A stretch of 64,000 bases of DNA from Enterococcus pseudoavium NBRC 100491. GTDB taxonomy: Bacteria > Bacillota > Bacilli > Lactobacillales > Enterococcaceae. The DNA is taken from the NCBI RefSeq assembly GCF_001544295.1, contig NZ_BCQF01000010.1:30232-94231 (forward strand), written 5' to 3'. This document shows positions 7,698 through 16,954 of the stretch, one piece after another. The position numbers were made by a program, and so were the translations under genes. Below the pieces are notes generated by a model. It worked only from the letters and a program-made list of their open reading frames with translations, was not told the DNA's origin and made no database searches. Position 1 is the first letter of the stretch; each line of letters begins with the position of its first letter.

Positions 7698-9233
7698 ATG
7701 GAAAAATCTTCAAAAAAATGGTTCTCATTAGTCGCCATGTCTTTAGGCGTTTTTATGGGACTCTTAGATGTGACGGTCGTCAATGTCGCACTACCAACGA
7801 TGCAAAAGGCCTTTGATGCCCCCTTTACTCAATTGCAATGGGTTCTAAATGCGTATACGCTAGTATTTGCGGTGACGTTATTGATTGTTTCCAAGATGGG
7901 GGATATGTACGGTCGTAAAAAAGTCTTTTTAGCCAGTTTGATTTTGTTCGTGATCGCTTCAGTCGTGAACGGTTTTGCCCCTTCCTTATTAGTTTTGGAT
8001 CTTGGTCGTGGCGTTCAAGCGATCGGGGGAGCCGGCATGATGTCGCTATCGATGGCCTTAGTCGCTTCCAACTTCGACGGGAAACAGCGGGGCTTGGCAC
8101 TAGGTATTTTAGGTTCAGTGATTGGCTTGTCGTCAGCTTCGGGTCCGTTAGTCGGTGGTTTATTGGTAGATGCATTTGGTTGGGAATCGATTTTCTTTAT
8201 CAATTTACCGATTGGAATCATCGCAGTGTTAATGACGATACGTTTTGTAAATGAAACGCCGAGTTATGGAAAAGATCAAAAAATTGATTTTATGGGAATG
8301 CTGTTATCAGCTGCGGCTTTATTCAGTGCTATTTATGGCTTGATCCAAAAAGAGACCCATGTCAACTGGGCTTGGACAAAACCGGCAGTCGGTGGCTGGC
8401 TGCTTTTAGCAATTATTTTATTGGTGTTATTTATTTTCGTCGAAACCAAAGTCAAAAATCCGATGATGAATTTAAAAATGTTCAAAAATATCAACTTCAT
8501 CGGTTCAGTTTTAGTCGCCTTTGCTTTAGGCTCTGGGATTTACGCCTTCAATACGTATTTGACGGTCTTGATGCAAAATTATATCGGTTGGTCGGCCTTT
8601 GATACGGGGATTCGTCAATTGGCGTTATCCGTTTGGTCATTGATTTTAGGACCCGTTGTAGGAATCTTAGGCAATAAATTCTCAAAAAAATGGATGATCG
8701 TTGCCGGCTTATTAGTCAGCGGTGTCGGTTTCATCTTCTTGATCGGCCAATTATCGCCCACAATGGGTTATGCTCAGCTATGGCCAACGTTAGTCATGAT
8801 CGGTATCGCGAATGGGATCGTTAATCCGGTCTTGAATTCGGCTGGGTTAGAAGGCGTAGCGCCTCATGAAATGGGAATGGCTTCTGGTCTCTTGAATGTC
8901 TTTCGGCAATTCGGAACGAGCTTTGGGGTCGTGATCTTAGGGATGGTTGAGTCCAATCGCTATGCGGATGTGGTCAATCAACAGGCAGCTAGTCTCCATT
9001 TACCGGCGAAATTAACCAATGGTTTAATCAATGCGGGGCCTTTTTCCGGTCATCAAATTGCTTTTTCGGAGGCTTTAAGCAAAGCTCCCTTTGCCCATGA
9101 GTTGCAAAAAATGGTGGTGAACGCTTTTGATCAAGGATTGATCCAAATTTGTTATGTAGCCGGCACGATTGTCTTGGTCGGTGCAGTCGGAGCGGCATTC
9201 TTTATGCGTGAAACCAAAGAAGTCGTTGAATAA
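7698..9233 (+). CDS. DHA2-family multidrug MFS exporter (EmrB/QacA type)
   Basis: A 511-residue protein with 14 membrane segments, the size and layout of the DHA2 family. Motif D1 is visible as LDVTVVNVALPTM near residues 24-36, motif A as KMGDMYGRKKVF, and the antiporter motif C around GPLVGGLLVDAFGW. It would expel drugs or other amphipathic toxic compounds in exchange for protons. The gene sits behind a padR regulator in one operon ending at a strong terminator. Which compound induces or is exported cannot be read from the sequence. Confidence 0.92.
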   Translation: MEKSSKKWFSLVAMSLGVFMGLLDVTVVNVALPTMQKAFDAPFTQLQWVLNAYTLVFAVTLLIVSKMGDMYGRKKVFLASLILFVIASVVNGFAPSLLVLDLGRGVQAIGGAGMMSLSMALVASNFDGKQRGLALGILGSVIGLSSASGPLVGGLLVDAFGWESIFFINLPIGIIAVLMTIRFVNETPSYGKDQKIDFMGMLLSAAALFSAIYGLIQKETHVNWAWTKPAVGGWLLLAIILLVLFIFVETKVKNPMMNLKMFKNINFIGSVLVAFALGSGIYAFNTYLTVLMQNYIGWSAFDTGIRQLALSVWSLILGPVVGILGNKFSKKWMIVAGLLVSGVGFIFLIGQLSPTMGYAQLWPTLVMIGIANGIVNPVLNSAGLEGVAPHEMGMASGLLNVFRQFGTSFGVVILGMVESNRYADVVNQQAASLHLPAKLTNGLINAGPFSGHQIAFSEALSKAPFAHELQKMVVNAFDQGLIQICYVAGTIVLVGAVGAAFFMRETKEVVE

Positions 9234-9246
9234 AAATAATAGCGAA

Positions 9247-9280
9247 ACAGTACTTGTTTTCCAACAAGTACTGTTTTTTT
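9247..9280 (+). terminator. Rho-independent terminator after the drug exporter
   Basis: ACAGTACTTG pairs with CAAGTACTGT and is followed by a T-run at 9274-9280. Confidence 0.88.
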
Positions 9281-9333
9281 ATGCTTTAGCGAACGTCGGG
9301 ATCAATCGTTATTAGAGGTGCGGATTGACTTTG

Positions 9334-10260
9334 TTATGAAGGAATAATTTCAAATCCATACCCCCGAATATGTTCTTTCAGTAATTCTAAATAGTTCTGA
9401 GCTAGCGGACTCAGCTCAAGCTGTTGTTGTTTGATCCAGCCTAATGTGATCACATCATCGTGTTCTAAAGGAATCGCGACGATTTTGTCATCGTTTAATT
9501 CGCTACTGATTATCCCAGAGCTGATGGTATAGCCGTTCAATCCGACCATTAGATTAAAGATCGTGGCACGATCGCTAACTTTGATATTTTTTTTACGTTC
9601 CCAAGTGCTGAGAATTTCTTCTGAGAAATAGAACGAATTATTTTCCCCTTGTTCGTAAGATAAGTAAGGGTAGCCTTCCAGATCAGCCAGAGTTAAGGAT
9701 TTGTTGGCGACTAAGGGATTGCTACGGCTGACAAAAACATGGGGTTTGGCTTCAAACAAGGGCGTAAAAACTAGATTTTTTTCTTTGAAAAGCTTTCTTA
9801 AAACTTGCTGGTTGAAGGAATTCAAATAAAGCACGCCCAATTCACTTTTGAAGCTAGTGAGATCATCCAGGATATTCTCCGTTTCAGTCTCTCGCAACGT
9901 AAAATTATATTCCTCCGCACTTACTGTTCGCAATAGTTCCACAAAGGCATGAACGACAAAGGCGTAATGTTGGGCCGAAACGGAAAAATTTTGTTTTCGG
10001 AGGGGTTCATTTTTGAATTTTTCTTCTAAGAGATTGACTTGATCTAAAATCTGCCGGCAATAGATCAAGAATTCTCGTCCTTCCGCAGTCGGTAGAATCC
10101 CTTGTTTGTTGCGGATCACTAATTGGACGTGCATTTCGCTTTCCAGTTCTTTTAATGCGTTAGATAAACTCGGCTGAGTTAAATACAACGCTTTTGCCGC
10201 TTCATTGATTGAGCCTTTTTCAATAATTTTTTCAAAATAAATTAATTGCTGTAAACGCAT
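9334..10260 (-). CDS. LysR-family regulator, MetR/MtaR-like
   Basis: A 308-residue LysR-type protein: N-terminal winged helix in residues 1-60 (EAAKALYLTQPSLSNALKEL) and a periplasmic-binding-protein-like effector domain after residue 90. It is divergent from metE-metF, and the intergenic region holds a palindrome close to the MET-box of streptococcal MtaR/MetR. The likely job is activation of methionine synthesis in response to a sulfur metabolite such as homocysteine. The regulon is inferred from the site and the neighbours, since LysR paralogues are hard to tell apart by eye. Confidence 0.87.
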   Translation of the reverse strand: MRLQQLIYFEKIIEKGSINEAAKALYLTQPSLSNALKELESEMHVQLVIRNKQGILPTAEGREFLIYCRQILDQVNLLEEKFKNEPLRKQNFSVSAQHYAFVVHAFVELLRTVSAEEYNFTLRETETENILDDLTSFKSELGVLYLNSFNQQVLRKLFKEKNLVFTPLFEAKPHVFVSRSNPLVANKSLTLADLEGYPYLSYEQGENNSFYFSEEILSTWERKKNIKVSDRATIFNLMVGLNGYTISSGIISSELNDDKIVAIPLEHDDVITLGWIKQQQLELSPLAQNYLELLKEHIRGYGFEIIPS

Positions 10261-10294
10261 CTAATCCCCCCTTTTTTCAATAAGTATAATCGAG

Positions 10295-10315
10295 GTTATA
10301 GTTTTAAGCTATAAC
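10295..10315. promoter_or_regulatory. MET-box (LysR operator) between the regulator and metE
   Basis: A 21-bp dyad with arms GTTATAG and CTATAAC. Its inner 17 bp, TATAGTTTTAAGCTATA, differ at only two positions from the streptococcal MET-box TATAGTTTSAAACTATA. It lies 34 bp before the LysR start and 80 bp before metE, a usual place for a site used for both autoregulation and activation. Confidence 0.8.
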
Positions 10316-10395
10316 AGGTTATTACTTTTTTCAGTTATTCAAGGAAAAATCTCCGTGGTAATGTATACCGTAATATAACTGAAGGGGGAAGAAAG

Positions 10396-12639
10396 ATGAA
10401 AACAACGATTATTGGATTTCCTAGAATTGGTGAACAGCGAGAGTTAAAGTTTGCTACTGAGAAATATTTCCGCAACGAATGGACAGCGACAGAATTGGAA
10501 GACTTTGCCAAGGAGCTGCGGAAAAAACATTGGCAATTAGTGAAAGCCAGCGGGGTGGAGGAGATTCCCAGCAATGATTTCTCTTTTTATGATACGACAC
10601 TGGATACGGCGTGTTTACTGAATATCATACCGCAAGAAGTTGCCGAATTGAATTTGACTGAAAGGGAGAAGTATTTCGCTTTAGCCCGCGGTTACCAAGG
10701 AGAAAAAGGAGACATCAAGGCGCGGCCAATGAAAAAGTGGTTCAATACCAATTACCATTATATCGTGCCAAAATTTGAGCAAACGACGAAAATTTCTGTC
10801 ACCGGTACGAAGATTTTCGATGAATATTATGAAGCAAAGGCTTTAGGAATCGAAACACGTCCAGTGATTTTAGGCCCATTTACGTTAATCCAGCTCAGCG
10901 AGTTCGAAACCGGAACGGATCGAGGGACAATCATCTCCGATCTAACGAATGCTTACCAAGAAATTTTACAGCGTTTCGAGAGTTTAGGCGTAAAATGGGT
11001 TCAATTGGATGAACCTGGATTAGTGAAGGATTTAACCCCAGAAGAATTAGCTGAATTCAAGACGATTTATCAGGCATTATTAGCAAATAAAGAAATCAAA
11101 GTCTTGCTGCAGACGTATTTCGGTGATATTCGTGATGCTTATGAGACGGTCATCGATCTGCCTTTTGCTGGAATTGGTTTGGACTTTGTTGAGGGTCGTA
11201 AAACTTTGGAATTAGTGAAGCAGGGCTTTCCGGCAGAAAAAGAATTGTTTGCGGGGGTAGTCAACGGTAAAAATATTTGGCGCAATCATTATCAAGCAAC
11301 GATCGATTTATTACAGGAAATCAATCCCGCCAAACTTGTTCTGACGACTTCTTGTTCATTGTTACATGTTCCATTTACTACGGCAAATGAAATTTTTGCG
11401 CCAGAGATCAATCAACATTTTGCTTTTGCTAAAGAAAAATTAGCAGAATTGGTCGATTTGGCTAATATATTAGCAGGAGACGAGGCACAATTAGCGGCCA
11501 ATCAAGCCCTGTTTGCGCAACCCCGTTTTAATGAGAATCAAGCGATTCAAGCAAAAGTCGCTGCTTTGACGGCAAAAGACTATTTGCGGGAGCCAGTCTT
11601 TGAAGAGCGCGAAAGTCTACAAAGAGCCGCCTTCCAATTTCCGTTACTGCCAACTACCACGATCGGTTCTTTCCCGCAAACGCGAGAAGTCAAGCAGACG
11701 CGAGCAAAATACAAACGTCACGAAATCAGTGAAGCGCAGTACGATGCTTTTATTGCGCAGCAGATCGATGATTGGTTGAAATGGCAGACGGAGATCGGTT
11801 TAGATGTTTTGGTCCATGGAGAATTTGAGCGAAATGACATGGTGGAATACTTTGGTCAAAATTTGTCGGGCTATCTTTTTAGTAAAAATGGTTGGGTTCA
11901 GTCGTATGGCACGCGCTGTGTGAAACCACCGATCATATGGGGGGATATCGCTCGGGAACAGGCGATCACAGTTAAATGGTCTACTTATGCTCAACAGCAA
12001 ACCAAAAAAATTGTTAAAGGGATGCTAACAGGTCCTGTCACGATTTTGAACTGGTCATTTCCACGAGAAGATATCAGCCTCAAAGCCTCCACTTTGCAGA
12101 TTGCTTTGGCGATCCAAGAAGAAGTTTTGGATTTGGAGAAAAATGGAATTCGCGTAATTCAAATCGATGAAGCGGCTTTACGGGAAAAATTACCATTGAG
12201 AAAAAGTGATTGGTATACTGAATATTTAGATTGGGCAATTCCGGCCTTTCGTTTAGTCCACAGCAAGGTCCAACCGACCACCCAAATTCATACTCATATG
12301 TGTTATAGCGAATTCACCGATATTATCCCAGCGATCGATCAAATGGATGCAGATGTGATTTCTTTTGAAGCCTCACGTTCGAATCTCGCAATTTTAGATG
12401 AACTAAAACGGCAGCACTTTAAAACCGCCGTGGGTCCAGGTGTTTATGATATTCACTCACCACGAATTCCAGCAGTCGCTGAAATCAAACAAACGATTGA
12501 GAAAATTTTGGCGAAAGTACCGTTAGAAAAAGTGTGGATCAATCCTGACTGTGGCTTGAAAACCCGTGGAATTCCTGAAACTACCAAGAGTTTGAGCCAT
12601 ATGACCGAGGCGGTGAAACAAGTCAGGAAGGAGTTATAG
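10396..12639 (+). CDS. metE: Cobalamin-independent methionine synthase
   Basis: A 747-residue MetE, full length for the family (about 755), with the two TIM-barrel halves. The zinc that binds homocysteine would be held by His634 and Cys636 (in HTHMCYSEF) and Cys719 (NPDCGLKTR). It transfers the methyl group of 5-methyltetrahydropteroyl-polyglutamate to homocysteine in the cytoplasm. The N-terminus [15 protein letters not shown] is typical. A GGGGGAAG ribosome-binding site precedes ATG 10396. metF follows 3 nt after its stop, so the methyl donor and its user are made together, probably under the MET-box regulator. Confidence 0.98.
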   Translation: MKTTIIGFPRIGEQRELKFATEKYFRNEWTATELEDFAKELRKKHWQLVKASGVEEIPSNDFSFYDTTLDTACLLNIIPQEVAELNLTEREKYFALARGYQGEKGDIKARPMKKWFNTNYHYIVPKFEQTTKISVTGTKIFDEYYEAKALGIETRPVILGPFTLIQLSEFETGTDRGTIISDLTNAYQEILQRFESLGVKWVQLDEPGLVKDLTPEELAEFKTIYQALLANKEIKVLLQTYFGDIRDAYETVIDLPFAGIGLDFVEGRKTLELVKQGFPAEKELFAGVVNGKNIWRNHYQATIDLLQEINPAKLVLTTSCSLLHVPFTTANEIFAPEINQHFAFAKEKLAELVDLANILAGDEAQLAANQALFAQPRFNENQAIQAKVAALTAKDYLREPVFEERESLQRAAFQFPLLPTTTIGSFPQTREVKQTRAKYKRHEISEAQYDAFIAQQIDDWLKWQTEIGLDVLVHGEFERNDMVEYFGQNLSGYLFSKNGWVQSYGTRCVKPPIIWGDIAREQAITVKWSTYAQQQTKKIVKGMLTGPVTILNWSFPREDISLKASTLQIALAIQEEVLDLEKNGIRVIQIDEAALREKLPLRKSDWYTEYLDWAIPAFRLVHSKVQPTTQIHTHMCYSEFTDIIPAIDQMDADVISFEASRSNLAILDELKRQHFKTAVGPGVYDIHSPRIPAVAEIKQTIEKILAKVPLEKVWINPDCGLKTRGIPETTKSLSHMTEAVKQVRKEL

Positions 12640-12642
12640 CTG

Positions 12643-13500
12643 ATGACTAGTACTCTATCTTTTGAAGTCTTTCCCCCAAATACGCAAATTGGAACCAGTA
12701 AATTGTTCAAGACACTGAAAGAGCTGCAACAGTTAAAGCCAGATTTTATCAGCGTGACCTGTAGCAACAACCGGCAAACGATCGAAGAGACGACCTTAAA
12801 AGTGGCGGACTATATTCATAACCAGCTGCAAGTCCCAACGATCGCCCATTTGCCAGCGGCCTATTTGCAGAAGGAACAGGTGGCGGCCTTATTACAGCAA
12901 CTAGATCAAAGCGGGATTCATCAGATTCTCGCTTTGCGGGGAGATATTTTACCAGAACAAACGCCGAAGGAAGATTTTGTTTATGCGAGTGATTTGATTG
13001 CTTATATTAAAGACATAGCGCCCCAGTTTCATGTCAGTGGCGCCTGCTATCCCGAGATACATCCAGAATCAGCGAATCGCGTCACAGATATCAAACATTT
13101 GCAACAAAAGGTTACTGTAGGTTGTGAACAGCTGATCACTCAATTATTTTTTGATAACGATTTGTTTTATCAATTTCAAGAATCGTGCTATTTAGCGGAC
13201 ATTAAAGTGCCGATTCTCGCGGGGATCATGCCGGTGGTCAATCGAAAGCAGGCTTTGCGGCTGGTCAAGACGACTAACACCAAACTCCCGCGGAAATTTC
13301 TCGCAATTTTGGAAAAATATGAGCACGATCCAATCGCCTTAAAAGAAGCAGGCTTGGCTTATGCGATTGATCAAATCATTGATCTAGCAACGCAAGATGT
13401 TGCTGGCATCCATCTTTATACGATGAACAACGCTGAAGTAGCGAAGCATATTTGGCATCATACGAAAAATGTTTTAAATGGACAAGTTAAGGTAGGCTAA
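12643..13500 (+). CDS. metF: Methylenetetrahydrofolate reductase
   Basis: A 285-residue MTHFR of bacterial length. FEVFPP near the N-terminus carries the catalytic Glu (residue 7), ALRGD is the flavin/folate-binding loop and HLYTMNNAEV is the conserved C-terminal strand. It reduces 5,10-methylene-THF to 5-methyl-THF with FAD, which supplies MetE. The ribosome-binding site AAGGAG lies inside the end of metE, so the genes are translationally close and form a two-gene operon. Confidence 0.95.
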   Translation: MTSTLSFEVFPPNTQIGTSKLFKTLKELQQLKPDFISVTCSNNRQTIEETTLKVADYIHNQLQVPTIAHLPAAYLQKEQVAALLQQLDQSGIHQILALRGDILPEQTPKEDFVYASDLIAYIKDIAPQFHVSGACYPEIHPESANRVTDIKHLQQKVTVGCEQLITQLFFDNDLFYQFQESCYLADIKVPILAGIMPVVNRKQALRLVKTTNTKLPRKFLAILEKYEHDPIALKEAGLAYAIDQIIDLATQDVAGIHLYTMNNAEVAKHIWHHTKNVLNGQVKVG

Positions 13501-13511
13501 ATGTCACTTAG

Positions 13512-13558
13512 AATCGTAAACCGCTAGGAATTCGACCTATTGGTTTACGATTTTTTTG
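13512..13558 (+). terminator. Rho-independent terminator after metEF
   Basis: AATCGTAAACC pairs with GGTTTACGATT over a loop of about 18 nt, followed by seven T residues. Confidence 0.87.
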
Positions 13559-13637
13559 CTGTTTTTGGCTATTTCCGATGAGAGAAGGTTCCTGCTGCAG
13601 AGCAAAGATATCCTTTTCACAAGGAGAGGTTAAATCG

Positions 13638-13731
13638 ATAAAAGTAAAAACTACTATTAATTTCAAGAAAAGGCTTTACATTTTTCGAAATTAAAGGTAT
13701 ATTGTACTCAAATAATAAAAGTAAAAACGAC
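13638..13731 (+). promoter_or_regulatory. Phosphoketolase promoter region with repeated 17-mer
   Basis: The 17-mer ATAAAAGTAAAAACKAC is found at 13638-13654 and 13715-13731, 77 bp apart. Between them are TTTACA (13675-13680) and a TATATT-like -10 near 13698-13703. The repeats may be regulator sites flanking the promoter; the regulator is unknown. Confidence 0.4.
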
Positions 13732-13748
13732 TAAAAGGAGTTTTATCA

Positions 13749-16112
13749 ATGACAACCAATTTTGATTCTAAAGAATACCTAGGAAAAGTCGATGCTTGGT
13801 GGCGTGCGGCGAACTATATCTCTGTCGCACAAATGTATTTAAGAGATAATCCTTTATTGAGAAAACCATTGGAAAAAGATGATGTTAAAACCCATCCTAT
13901 CGGTCACTGGGGAACGATTGCCGGTCAAAACTTTTTATATGCCCACTTAAATCGGGTTATCAATAAGTATGATCTAAATATGTTCTATATCGAAGGACCG
14001 GGTCACGGTGGTCAAGTGATGGTCTCAAATTCTTATATTGATGGCAGCTACAGCGAAATTTATCCAGAAATCACCGAAAATGAAGCTGGGTTGAAAAAAT
14101 TATGCAAGATGTTCTCATTCCCTGGCGGAATCGCATCTCATGCGGCACCAGAAACACCGGGTTCAATTCATGAAGGTGGCGAATTAGGTTATGCTTTGTC
14201 TCATGCAACTGGGGCTATTTTAGACAATCCAGATGTGATTGCTGCAACAGTCGTAGGAGATGGGGAAGCTGAAACGGGTCCTTTATCTGCTGGGTGGTTC
14301 TCAAATGTTTTCATTAATCCAGTCAACGACGGAGCCGTTTTACCGATTGTGTATTTAAATGGCGGAAAAATTTCAAATCCAACAATCCTTTCGCGTAAGA
14401 GCGATGAAGATTTGCAAAAATATTTTGAAGGCTTAGGTTGGAAACCATACTTTGTTGAAGGTACTGATCCTGAAAAAGTTCACCCAATCATGGCTGAAAC
14501 ATTGGACAAAGTGGTTACTGAAATCAAAGATATCCAAGCGAAAGCCCGTCAAGGCAAAGCCGAAGATGCTGAAATGCCACACTGGCCAGTCATCTTGTTC
14601 CGGACTCCAAAAGGTTGGACCGGTCCAGAAACATGGGACGGCGAACAATTAGCGGGAACTTTCCGGGCGCACCAAGTGCCAATCCCAGTAGGTTCAGAAG
14701 ATATGGAACATGCAGATAAACTGGTGGATTGGTTGAAATCATACCGTCCAGAAGAATTATTTGATGAAAATGGAAAAATTGTTGAAGAGCTAAAAGAAAT
14801 TTCACCTAAAGGCGACAAACGGATGTCAACCAATCCAATCACCAATGGTGGGATCGATCCTCAACCAATGAAGATGCCTGATTGGAAACAATATGCGATT
14901 GACACCACTACACCAGGTGCGGTGATGGCGCAAGACATGATTATTTTCGGTCAACAAGCTCGTGATATGATCACTGAAAATCCAACGAATTTCCGGATCT
15001 TTGGTCCAGATGAAACCAAATCCAACCGTTTGAACAAAGTCTTCGATGTGACGAATCGTCAATGGATGGAACCAAAAAATAGCACGGACGAATGGCAATC
15101 TTCAGCGGGTCGTGTGATTGATGGTCAATTATCTGAACACCAAGCAGAAGGTTTCTTAGAAGGCTATGTTTTAACCGGTCGTCATGGTTTCTTTGCCAGC
15201 TATGAATCATTCTTACGGGTGGTTGACTCTATGTTGACGCAACATTTCAAATGGATGCGTAAAGCAAGTGCTCATGCTTGGCACAAAAAATACCCAGCAT
15301 TGAATTTGATCGCAACTTCAACAGTGTTCCAACAAGACCATAATGGCTATACCCACCAAGATCCAGGTGTGTTGACACATTTAGCTGAGAAAAAACCAGA
15401 ATTTATTCGGGAATACTTGCCAGCAGATGCTAATAGTTTGATGGCTGTGATGGATAAAGCAATGCAAGACAAACAAGTGATTAACTTGATCGTTTCAAGT
15501 AAACATCCACGTCCGCAATTCTACTCAGCAGATGAAGCAGAAGAATTAGTGGAAAAAGGCTTGAAAGTGATTGATTGGGCCAGCACGGATAAAGGGGAAG
15601 AACCGGATCTTGTGGTAGCTGCAGCCGGAACTGAACCAAACTTGGAAGCTTTAGCAGCGGTATCGATCTTGAACAAACAATTCCCAGAGTTGAAGATCCG
15701 CTTTGTCAATGTTGTAGATATCTTGAAATTACGTCACCCTGATGTTGATCCGCGTGGATTATCTGATGATGAATTTGATGCAATCTTTACAACTGACAAA
15801 CCAATTCTTTTCGCCTTCCATGGTTATGAAGGAATGGTCCGTGACATCTTCTTTGATCGTCACAACCACAATGTCTTGATTCATGGCTATCGTGAAAACG
15901 GCGATATCACGACACCATTTGATATGCGTGTCTTCAGTGAATTGGATCGCTTCCACTTAGCGCAAGATGCTGCGAAGGCTGTTTATGCTGAAAAAGCTGC
16001 GGACTTCACGCAAAAAATGGATGAAACACTGCAATATCACCATGATTACATCCGCTCAAACGGAACCGATATTCCAGAAGTTGAAGACTGGAAATGGGAA
16101 GTTTTGAAATAA
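13749..16112 (+). CDS. xfp: Xylulose-5-phosphate/fructose-6-phosphate phosphoketolase
   Basis: A 787-residue TPP enzyme, the standard length of phosphoketolase. The [14 protein letters not shown] segment near residues 170-183 is the TPP/Mg-binding motif, and His-rich motifs [11 protein letters not shown] and GPGHGGQ are family landmarks. It splits xylulose 5-phosphate (and often fructose 6-phosphate) with phosphate into acetyl phosphate and glyceraldehyde 3-phosphate or erythrose 4-phosphate. This gives heterofermentative pentose use. It is a single-gene transcript with its own promoter and terminator. Codon use is strongly biased, as in a highly expressed gene. Confidence 0.96.
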   Translation: MTTNFDSKEYLGKVDAWWRAANYISVAQMYLRDNPLLRKPLEKDDVKTHPIGHWGTIAGQNFLYAHLNRVINKYDLNMFYIEGPGHGGQVMVSNSYIDGSYSEIYPEITENEAGLKKLCKMFSFPGGIASHAAPETPGSIHEGGELGYALSHATGAILDNPDVIAATVVGDGEAETGPLSAGWFSNVFINPVNDGAVLPIVYLNGGKISNPTILSRKSDEDLQKYFEGLGWKPYFVEGTDPEKVHPIMAETLDKVVTEIKDIQAKARQGKAEDAEMPHWPVILFRTPKGWTGPETWDGEQLAGTFRAHQVPIPVGSEDMEHADKLVDWLKSYRPEELFDENGKIVEELKEISPKGDKRMSTNPITNGGIDPQPMKMPDWKQYAIDTTTPGAVMAQDMIIFGQQARDMITENPTNFRIFGPDETKSNRLNKVFDVTNRQWMEPKNSTDEWQSSAGRVIDGQLSEHQAEGFLEGYVLTGRHGFFASYESFLRVVDSMLTQHFKWMRKASAHAWHKKYPALNLIATSTVFQQDHNGYTHQDPGVLTHLAEKKPEFIREYLPADANSLMAVMDKAMQDKQVINLIVSSKHPRPQFYSADEAEELVEKGLKVIDWASTDKGEEPDLVVAAAGTEPNLEALAAVSILNKQFPELKIRFVNVVDILKLRHPDVDPRGLSDDEFDAIFTTDKPILFAFHGYEGMVRDIFFDRHNHNVLIHGYRENGDITTPFDMRVFSELDRFHLAQDAAKAVYAEKAADFTQKMDETLQYHHDYIRSNGTDIPEVEDWKWEVLK

Positions 16113-16138
16113 GTCTTTGAAATAAATACCGTAACTTC

Positions 16139-16170
16139 AAAAGCCTAGATCACTGATCTAGGCTTTTTTA
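16139..16170 (+). terminator. Rho-independent terminator after xfp
   Basis: AAAGCCTAGAT pairs with ATCTAGGCTTT over a 5-nt loop, followed by T residues. Confidence 0.9.
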
Positions 16171-16445
16171 TGCCTCATCTGAAAGAAATACCTCGTAGCT
16201 CTTCAGATTGTTTAGTTCCAAGCTAGTAGTGACTGAAGCTACCATTTTTTACTAGGGCTATCGTGTGTTCTTTTTACCTAAAAATGCAGCCTCCCTTTTT
16301 TGAAGCGGAATTGCTGAATAAGCGAGTAAAGTAACCAATCGCAATTAAAATATTTGTCATTTTATTTCACAAATAGTGCGTGCAATTTGTTTTTGAAAGC
16401 GTTATTCTAGAAATGGAAGAGAAATCTAAAAAAGTAGGTGCAAAG
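16171..16445. other. Gene-free stretch between xfp and the MoaF/PAD-like gene
   Basis: No convincing open frame, RNA or repeat is visible in these 275 bases. The last part is AT-rich (16340-16380) and probably carries the promoter of the next gene, but no clear -35/-10 pair stands out. Confidence 0.5.
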
Positions 16446-16808
16446 ATGAAAAGTAATCCATTAGAAGGAAAAATAGCGACAATAAAGTTTGACTCTGGTT
16501 TGGAATTTCGAATTGATTTTTTAACAAATAATCAATTGCGCTGGACTTCGACACGGGAAGAAGATGCTGGTGCTAGTGACGTGGAGACGATTTATGTGGC
16601 TGATTATCCAGGAGGAATTTATTCGGTCGACTGGGTAGAGGAGTCGGGTCTGTGTGTCTCTTATACGATCGATACTGCCAATCAATATGTAAAAAGCTTT
16701 ATGACCTTTACCGATGAGAATTTTCGTGGGGGCCGTCGACCGTTTACTCACGAAGGACCGTTTCATTTTATTTTAGAAAATGGCGAGCCTGATCCAACGC
16801 CGGTGTAA
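16446..16808 (+). CDS. Small MoaF/phenolic-acid-decarboxylase-like (calycin-fold) protein
   Basis: About 120 residues. The alternation of short beta strands and the segment GGIYSVDWVEESGLCVSYTI recall the GIYKISW...TGTDV stretch of phenolic acid decarboxylases and the related MoaF-like domain, which form small lipocalin-like barrels. The protein is shorter than true PadC (about 165 residues) and I cannot confirm the catalytic Tyr/Glu set, so an enzymatic role is not claimed. I start it at ATG 16446 because AGGTG (16436-16440) precedes it; the frame itself opens at 16380. It is a single gene with its own terminator. Confidence 0.55.
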   Translation: MKSNPLEGKIATIKFDSGLEFRIDFLTNNQLRWTSTREEDAGASDVETIYVADYPGGIYSVDWVEESGLCVSYTIDTANQYVKSFMTFTDENFRGGRRPFTHEGPFHFILENGEPDPTPV

Positions 16809-16828
16809 TTTTTTAATAGCTCTATTGG

Positions 16829-16856
16829 ACACCTGTGATTGCCACAGGTGTTTCTT
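16829..16856 (+). terminator. Rho-independent terminator after the MoaF/PAD-like gene
   Basis: ACACCTGTG pairs with CACAGGTGT, followed by TTTCTTT. Confidence 0.8.
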
Positions 16857-16878
16857 TATAGTTCAAAGGGAGAAGACA

Positions 16879-16933
16879 ACAAAAACTCCTAAAGTTGTCA
16901 AAAGGCATAGCCTGTTTAACAACTTTAGGAGTT
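16879..16933 (-). terminator. Rho-independent terminator of thrS
   Basis: A 15-bp stem (16884-16898 with 16919-16933) with an A-run on the plus strand at 16881-16885 that becomes the T-tract on the minus strand, just downstream of the thrS stop. Confidence 0.85.
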
Positions 16934-16954
16934 TATTAGGAATCAGAAAAACGC

